A stretch of DNA of 64,000 bases. It comes from Hydractinia symbiolongicarpus (Eukaryota > Cnidaria > Hydrozoa > Anthoathecata > Hydractiniidae). Within the stretch, counting starts at the first letter, position 1. Every line of letters starts with the position of its first letter. The position numbers and the translations under genes were made by a program. Of the stretch, positions 58,616 to 64,000 are shown piece by piece. Where the stretch lies: contig NC_079881.1 in assembly GCF_029227915.1 (NCBI RefSeq), forward strand, positions 14,919,501-14,983,500, given 5' to 3'. Under the pieces are notes generated by a model. It made no database searches. It saw only the letters and a list, made by a program, of their open reading frames with translations, and was not told where the DNA came from.

Positions 58616-60068
58616 TTCTTGCAGCCTGACGCTCAAGAAAAGGAATTAATACATCGTAGATCATTGAAATTTAAAGTAATCAGCCGATGACCTCCTGTCT
58701 GTGCTCGTAGAACTCCCTGACTTAAGTGTAGTCTCCTTATTAGGCCATAAGAGGCCGTATTACACGGTTTAAAGGTCTGTCCACGTAATTAGGAACGTTC
58801 TCAGAGCCTGGCGCTCAAGAAAACGGCTTATTATATCGTAGTCCAATGAGATTGAAAGGAATAGACCGATGGCAATTTGGCTGGGCTCGTGGAAACACGT
58901 AATTTACGTGTAGACTCCTCATTGAGCCGTAAATGTCTATATTACAGGCTTTACAGACCTGTGAACGTAGTTAGCAGCGTTCTCAGAGCCTGGCGCTCAA
59001 GAAAACGACTTAATACATCGTAGACCATTGAGATTAAAAGGAACAGCCGAATGGAACTTGTCAGAGTTAGTGGAATCACGTGATTTACGTGTAGACTCCA
59101 TATTAGGCCGTAAAAAGCCATATTACAGGCTTTAAAGGACTGTGCACGTAGTTAGCAGCGTTCATAGAGCCTGGCGCCCAGGAAAACGACTTAGTATATC
59201 GTAGTCCATTGAGATTGAAAGGAATAGACCGATGGCAACTTCTCTGGGTTCGTGGAATCACGTGACTTACATGCAGTCTCTTTATTAGGTCGTAAAAGGA
59301 CCTATTATGCGTTTCAAAGGACTGTGTACGTAGTTAGCAGCGTTCTTAGAGCCTGGCGTTCAAAAAAACGACTTAATGCACCGTAGACCATTGAGATTAA
59401 AAGGAACAGCCAAATGGAACTTGTCTGTCCTCGTGGAATCACTTTATTTACGTTTAGACTCCATGTTAGGCCGTAAAAGGCCATATTACATGCTTTAAAG
59501 GGCTGTGGAAGCAGTTAGCAGCGTTCTTGCAGCCTGACGCTCAAGAAAAGGAATTAATACATCGTAGATCATTGAAATTTAAAGTAATCAGCCGATGACC
59601 TCCTGTCTGTGCTCGTAGAACTCCCTGACTTAAGTGTAGTCTCCTTATTAGGCCATAAGAGGCCGTATTACACGGTTTAAAGGTCTGTGCACGTAGTTAG
59701 GAACGTTCTCAGAGCCTGGCGCTCAAGAAAACGACTTAATACATCGTAGACCATTGAGATTAAAAGGAACAGCCGAATGGAACTTGTCAGAGTTAGTCGA
59801 ATCACGTGATTTACGTGTAGACTCCATATTAGGCCGTAAAAAGCCATATTACAGGCTTTAAAGGACTGTGCACGTAGTTAGCAGCGTTCATAGAGCCTGG
59901 CGCACAGGAAAACGACTTAGTATATCGTAGTCCATTGAGATTGAAAGGAATAGACCGATGGCAACTTCTCTGGGCTCGTGGAATCACGTGACTTACATGC
60001 AGTCTCCTTATTAGGCCGTAAAAGGACCTATTATGCGTTTCAAAGGACTGTGTACGTAGTTAGCAGCG

Positions 60069-60250
60069 TTCATAAAGCCTGGCGTTCAAGAAAACGACTT
60101 AATACATCGTAGTCCATTGAGATTAAAAGAAATAGACAGATGTCAACTTCTCTGTCCTTGTGGAAACACGTGGTTCACCTGTAGTCTCCAAATTAGGCTG
60201 TAAAAAGACCTATTATGCGTTTCAAAGGACTGTGTACGTAGTTAGCAGCG
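60069..60250. other. F/A hybrid: junction monomer of the 2,542-bp duplication
   Basis: F-type head (tcataaagcc, gcgttcaag) followed by gtagtccattgagattaaaag and then A (aaatagacagatgtc). The crossover is at about 60126-60130. The parents are the A at 57527 and the F/G2 hybrid at 62611, which continues as gaacagactaatg. Confidence 0.9.
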
Positions 60251-62671
60251 TTCATAGAGCCTGGCGTAAAGAAAACGAATTAATACATCGTAGTTTATTG
60301 AAGTTGAAAGGAATAGGCCGATGACCTCCTGTCTGTGCTCATGGAACTCCCTGACTTAAGTGTAGTCTCCTTATTAGGCCATAAGAGGCCGTATTACATG
60401 GTTTAAAGGTCTGTCCACGTAATTAGGAACGTTATCAGAGCCTGGCGCTCAAGAAAATGGCTTATTATATCGTAGTCCATTGAGATTAAAAAGAACAGAC
60501 TGATCACCATTTGTCTGGGCTCGTGGAATCACGTGATTTACGTGTACACTCCAAATTAGGCCGTAAAAGGCCAAACTACAGGCTTTAAAGACATGTGCAC
60601 GTAGTTAGGAACGTTCTCAGAGCCTGGCGCTCAAGAAAACGACTTAATACATCGTAGACCATTGAGATTAAAAGGAACAGCCGAATGGAACTTGTCAGAG
60701 TTAGTGGAATCACGTGATTTACGTGTAGACTCCATATTAGGCCGTAAAAAGCCATATTACAGGCTTTAAAGGACTGTGCACGTAGTTAGCAGCGTTCATA
60801 GAGCCTGGCGCACAGGAAAACGACTTAGTATATCGTAGTCCATTGAGATTGAAAGGAATAGACCGATGGCAACTTCTCTGGGCTCGTGGAATCACGTGAC
60901 TTACATGCAGTCTCTTTATTAGGTCGTAAAAGGACCTATTATGCGTTTCAAAGGACTGTGTACGTAGTTAGCAGCGTTCTTAGAGCCTGGCGTTCAAAAA
61001 AACGACTTAATGCACCGTAGACCATTGAGATTAAAAGGAACAGCCAAATGGAACTTGTCTGTCCTCGTGGAATCACTTTATTTACGTTTAGACTCCATGT
61101 TAGGCCGTAAAAGGCCATATTACATGCTTTAAAGGGCTGTGGAAGCAGTTAGCAGCGTTCTTGCAGCCTGACGCTCAAGAAAAGGAATTAATACATCGTA
61201 GATCATTGAAATTTAAAGTAATCAGCCGATGACCTCCTGTCTGTGCTCGTAGAACTCCCTGACTTAAGTGTAGTCTCCTTATTAGGCCATAAGAGGCCGT
61301 ATTACACGGTTTAAAGGTCTGTCCACGTAATTAGGAACGTTCTCAGAGCCTGGCGCTCAAGAAAACGGCTTATTATATCGTAGTCCAATGAGATTGAAAG
61401 GAATAGACCGATGGCAATTTGGCTGGGCTCGTGGAAACACGTAATTTACGTGTAGACTCCTCATTGAGCCGTAAATGTCTATATTACAGGCTTTACAGAC
61501 CTGTGAACGTAGTTAGCAGCGTTCTCAGAGCCTGGCGCTCAAGAAAACGACTTAATACATCGTAGACCATTGAGATTAAAAGGAACAGCCGAATGGAACT
61601 TGTCAGAGTTAGTCGAATCACGTGATTTACGTGTAGACTCCATATTAGGCCGTAAAAAGCCATATTACAGGCTTTAAAGGACTGTGCACGTAGTTAGCAG
61701 CGTTCATAGAGCCTGGCGCCCAGGAAAACGACTTAGTATATCGTAGTCCATTGAGATTGAAAGGAATAGACCGATGGCAACTTCTCTGGGTTCGTGGAAT
61801 CACGTGACTTACATGCAGTCTCTTTATTAGGTCGTAAAAGGACCTATTATGCGTTTCAAAGGACTGTGTACGTAGTTAGCAGCGTTCTTAGAGCCTGGCG
61901 TTCAAAAAAACGACTTAATGCACCGTAGACCATTGAGATTAAAAGGAACAGCTAAATGGAACTTGTCTGTCCTCGTGGAATCACTTTATTTACGTTTAGA
62001 CTCCATGTTAGGCCGTAAAAGGCCATATTACATGCTTTAAAGGGCTGTGGAAGCAGTTAGCAGCGTTCTTGCAGCCTGACGCTCAAGAAAAGGAATTAAT
62101 ACATCGTAGATCATTGAAATTTAAAGTAATCAGCCGATGACCTCCTGTCTGTGCTCGTAGAACTCCCTGACTTAAGTGTAGTCTCCTTATTAGGCCATAA
62201 GAGGCCGTATTACACGGTTTAAAGGTCTGTGCACGTAGTTAGGAACGTTCTCAGAGCCTGGCGCTCAAGAAAACGACTTAATACATCGTAGACCATTGAG
62301 ATTAAAAGGAACAGCCGAATGGAACTTGTCAGAGTTAGTCGAATCACGTGATTTACGTGTAGACTCCATATTAGGCCGTAAAAAGCCATATTACAGGCTT
62401 TAAAGGACTGTGCACGTAGTTAGCAGCGTTCATAGAGCCTGGCGCACAGGAAAACGACTTAGTATATCGTAGTCCATTGAGATTGAAAGGAATAGACCGA
62501 TGGCAACTTCTCTGGGCTCGTGGAATCACGTGACTTACATGCAGTCTCCTTATTAGGCCGTAAAAGGACCTATTATGCGTTTCAAAGGACTGTGTACGTA
62601 GTTAGCAGCGTTCATAAAGCCTGGCGTTCAAGAAAACGACTTAATACATCGTAGTCCATTGAGATTAAAAG
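60130..62671. repeat. 2,542-bp 14-monomer tandem duplication, copy 2
   Basis: Starts: B 60251, C 60432, D 60614, E5 60795, S 60977, T 61158, U/O 61340, D 61522, E5 61703, S 61885, T 62066, Dq 62248, E 62429, then the F head at 62611. Copy 1 ends at 60129 by switching to A (aaatagacag), whereas copy 2 ends at 62671 by continuing into G2 (gaacagactaatg), which is the original right flank. A private C to A change gives gatcaccattt near 60505. Confidence 0.92.
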
Positions 62672-63882
62672 GAACAGACTAATGGGAACTTGTCTGTGCT
62701 CGCGGAATCACGTGATTTACGTGTAGACTCCAAATTAGGCCGTAAAAGGCCATATTTCAGGCTTTAAAGGCCTGTGCACGAAGTTAGCAGCATTTTTAGA
62801 GCCTGGCGCTCAAGAAAATGGCTTATTATATCGTAGTCCATTGAGATTAAAAAGAACAGACTGATCCCCATTTGTCTGGGCTCGTGGAATCACGTGATTT
62901 ACGTGTACACTCCAAATTAGGCCGTAAAAGGCCAAACTACAGGCTTTAAAGACATGTGCACGTAGTTAGGAACGTTCTCAGAGCCTGGCGCTCAAGAAAA
63001 CGACTTAATACATCGTAGACCATTGAGATTAAAAGGAACAGCCGAATGGAACTTGTCAGAGTTAGTGGAATCACGTGATTTACGTGTAGACTCCATATTA
63101 GGCCGTAAAAAGCCATATTACAGGCTTTAAAGGCCTGTGTACGTAGTTAGCAGCGTTCTCAGATCCTGGCGCTCAAGAAAACGACTTAAGACATTGTAGT
63201 CCATTGAGATTGACAGCAATAGACTGATGGCAACTTGTCCGGGCTCGTGGAATCACGTGATTTACGTGTAGGCTCCAAATTAAGACGTTAAAAGCGATAT
63301 TACCGGCTTTAAAGGCTTGTGCACGTAGTTAGCAGCGTTCTCAGATCCCGGCGCTCAAGAAAACGACATAAGACATCGTAAGCCATTGAGATTGAAAGAA
63401 ATAGACAGATGTCAACTTCTCTGTCCTTGTGGAAACACGTGGTTCACCTGTAGTCTCCAAATTAGGCTGTAAAAAGACCTATTATGCGTTTCAAAGGACT
63501 GTGTACGTAGTTAGCAGCGTTCATAGAGCCTGGCGTAAAGAAAACGAATTAATACATCGTAGTTTATTGAAGTTGAAAGGAATAGGCCGATGACCTCCTG
63601 TCTGTGCTCATGGAACTCCCTGACTTAAGTGTAGTCTCCTTATTAGGCCATAAGAGGCCGTATTACATGGTTTAAAGGTCTGTCCACGTAATTAGGAACG
63701 TTATCAGAGCCTGGCGCTCAAGAAAATGGCTTATTATATCGTAGTCCATTGAGATTAAAAAGAACAGACTGATCCCCATTTGTCTGGGCTCGTGGAATCA
63801 CGTGATTTACGTGTACACTCCAAATTAGGCCGTAAAAGGCCAAACTACAGGCTTTAAAGACATGTGCACGTAGTTAGGAACG
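62672..63882. repeat. Right-end monomers: G2 part, O/C hybrid, D, N, A, B, C
   Basis: After the F/G2 hybrid (62611) come an O/C hybrid at 62793, D/M 62975, N 63156, A 63338, B 63520 and C 63701. The series D/M-N-A-B-C-D repeats 57164 onward with an offset of 5,811 bp, and N-A-B-C-D repeats 55167 onward with an offset of 7,989 bp. All carry the same rare variants. Confidence 0.88.
62793..62974. repeat. O/C hybrid monomer
   Basis: O head (cagca, then tttttagagcc with gcgctcaag) switching within caagaaaa to the right-end C (tggcttattatatcg, ccccatttg, gtacactcc). It brings C-D-N-A-B back after the second 2,542-bp copy. Confidence 0.86.
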
Positions 63883-64000
63883 TTCTCAGAGCCTGGCGCT
63901 CAAGAAAACGACTTAATACATCGTAGACCATTGAGATTAAAAGGAACAGCCGAATGGAACTTGTCAGAGTTAGTGGAATCACGTGATTTACGTGTAGACT
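63883..64000. repeat. Partial D monomer at the window edge (118 bp)
   Basis: The last monomer has the D diagnostic sequence (cgtagaccattgag, gccgaatgg, gttagtgg) and is cut by the end of the window after tacgtgtagact. Nothing suggests that the array ends here. Confidence 0.9.

Larger units (their letters stand above)
57588..60129. repeat. 2,542-bp 14-monomer tandem duplication, copy 1
   Basis: Contains the rest of A, then B 57709, C 57890, D 58072, E5 58253, S 58435, T 58616, U/O hybrid 58798, D 58980, E5 59161, S 59343, T 59524, Dq 59706, E 59887 and the first part of the F/A hybrid at 60069. The unit itself holds E5-S-T twice. Differences from copy 2 that I saw: gttatcagcg at 58606-58615 (gttagcagcg in copy 2), gttagtgg at about 59071 (gttagtcg in copy 2) and acagccaaatgg at about 59409 (acagctaaatgg in copy 2). 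Confidence 0.92.
1..64000. repeat. Tandem satellite array, 181/182-bp monomer, about 353 copies
   Basis: Every part of the window is made of the same 181-182 bp unit in head-to-tail order on one strand. Landmarks that recur once per unit are a head containing gcctggcg or gcctgacg, aagaaaacg, catcgtag or tatcgtag, gagatt, a CACGTG-like box, taggccgtaaaa, ctttaaag and a tail ending cagcg or gaacg. I placed monomer starts through the window; 352 intervals give a mean near 181.6 bp once two 25-bp deletions are allowed for. No inverted monomer, transposon, microsatellite or unique insert was seen. The array runs off both ends. Long homogeneous arrays with higher-order repeats are known from centromeres and pericentromeres; that location is an inference here. 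Confidence 0.98.

Noticed and set aside
1-64000. Primate alpha satellite or another named centromeric satellite
   Set aside because: The period is 181-182 bp, not 171, and I recognise none of the words of alpha satellite, the Arabidopsis 178-bp family or maize CentC. Without a database search I leave the family unnamed.
1-64000. CRISPR array or other repeat-spacer locus
   Set aside because: The unit is far longer than a CRISPR repeat, and the whole 182 bp is conserved between copies, leaving no unique spacers and no cas-like genes.
1-64000. Tandem RNA genes (5S rRNA, tRNA or snRNA clusters)
   Set aside because: I saw no tRNA A/B box pair, no 5S internal control region and no terminator T-run at a fixed place in the monomer. 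The ggttcacgtg word in A only partly resembles a B box.
1-64000. Telomeric repeats or an array end inside the window
   Set aside because: No run of TTAGGG, TTTAGGG or TTAGG type repeats was seen, and the satellite continues to both edges.

Overview
The whole 64 kb window is one uninterrupted tandem satellite DNA array. I see no gene, RNA gene, transposon, simple repeat or unique sequence in it. The repeat unit is 181 or 182 bp. About 353 head-to-tail copies fit, all in the same orientation, with a mean period near 181.6 bp and about 43% G+C in a hand-counted copy. Tandem arrays of this size and unit length are typical of eukaryotic centromeric, pericentromeric or subtelomeric heterochromatin. 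I do not recognise the family. It is not primate alpha satellite, and I found no convincing CENP-B box, so the organism is left open (animal or plant). CpG is not depleted in the copy I counted.

The monomers fall into about 30 recurring subfamilies. I name them with letters (A, B, C, D, E, F, G, H, I, J, K, L, M, N, O, P, Q, R, S, T, U, V, with numbered variants such as E2 or G2; Dq is D with gttagtcg in place of gttagtgg). I count each monomer from the T after the conserved cagcg or gaacg that ends the previous one; this phase is arbitrary. Subfamilies recur in fixed orders, so the array is organised as higher-order repeats (HORs).

Layout. 1-13622: an older mixed stretch with J-K-L-E2-F-G-H-I-A-B-C2-E3-M-N-A-B-C at 546-3633, then 19-mer, 10-mer, 15-mer and 11-mer blocks. 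13623-25770: the same J-to-C series again (offset 13,077 bp), followed by internal tandem duplications of 9 monomers (1,636 bp) and 6 monomers (1,090 bp). 26496-30491: an 11-monomer unit of 1,998 bp present twice. 30673-40837: a 21-monomer HOR of 3,812 bp present 2.7 times. 39568-50649: a 25-monomer unit (4,542 bp) present twice, the first copy carrying a nested 1,998 bp tandem duplication. 50650-54985: a second copy of the 20.3-25.6 kb stretch, lacking five monomers. 54986-64000: a reshuffled zone with 2,178 bp and 2,542 bp duplications, built around a B variant that is rare on the left.

Most duplications can be traced to hybrid monomers in which one subfamily switches to another inside a stretch both share, as expected from unequal crossing over in register. 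Within the monomer three short symmetric boxes stand out: a dyad around offsets 95-114 built on CACGTG/ACGTG, present in some subfamilies and destroyed in others; a small hairpin around offsets 126-140 of the form GGCC-gtaaaa-GGCC with several pair-preserving variants; and a palindrome centred on TTTAAA. The alternation of dyad-plus and dyad-minus monomers within the HOR is the most biologically suggestive signal here.
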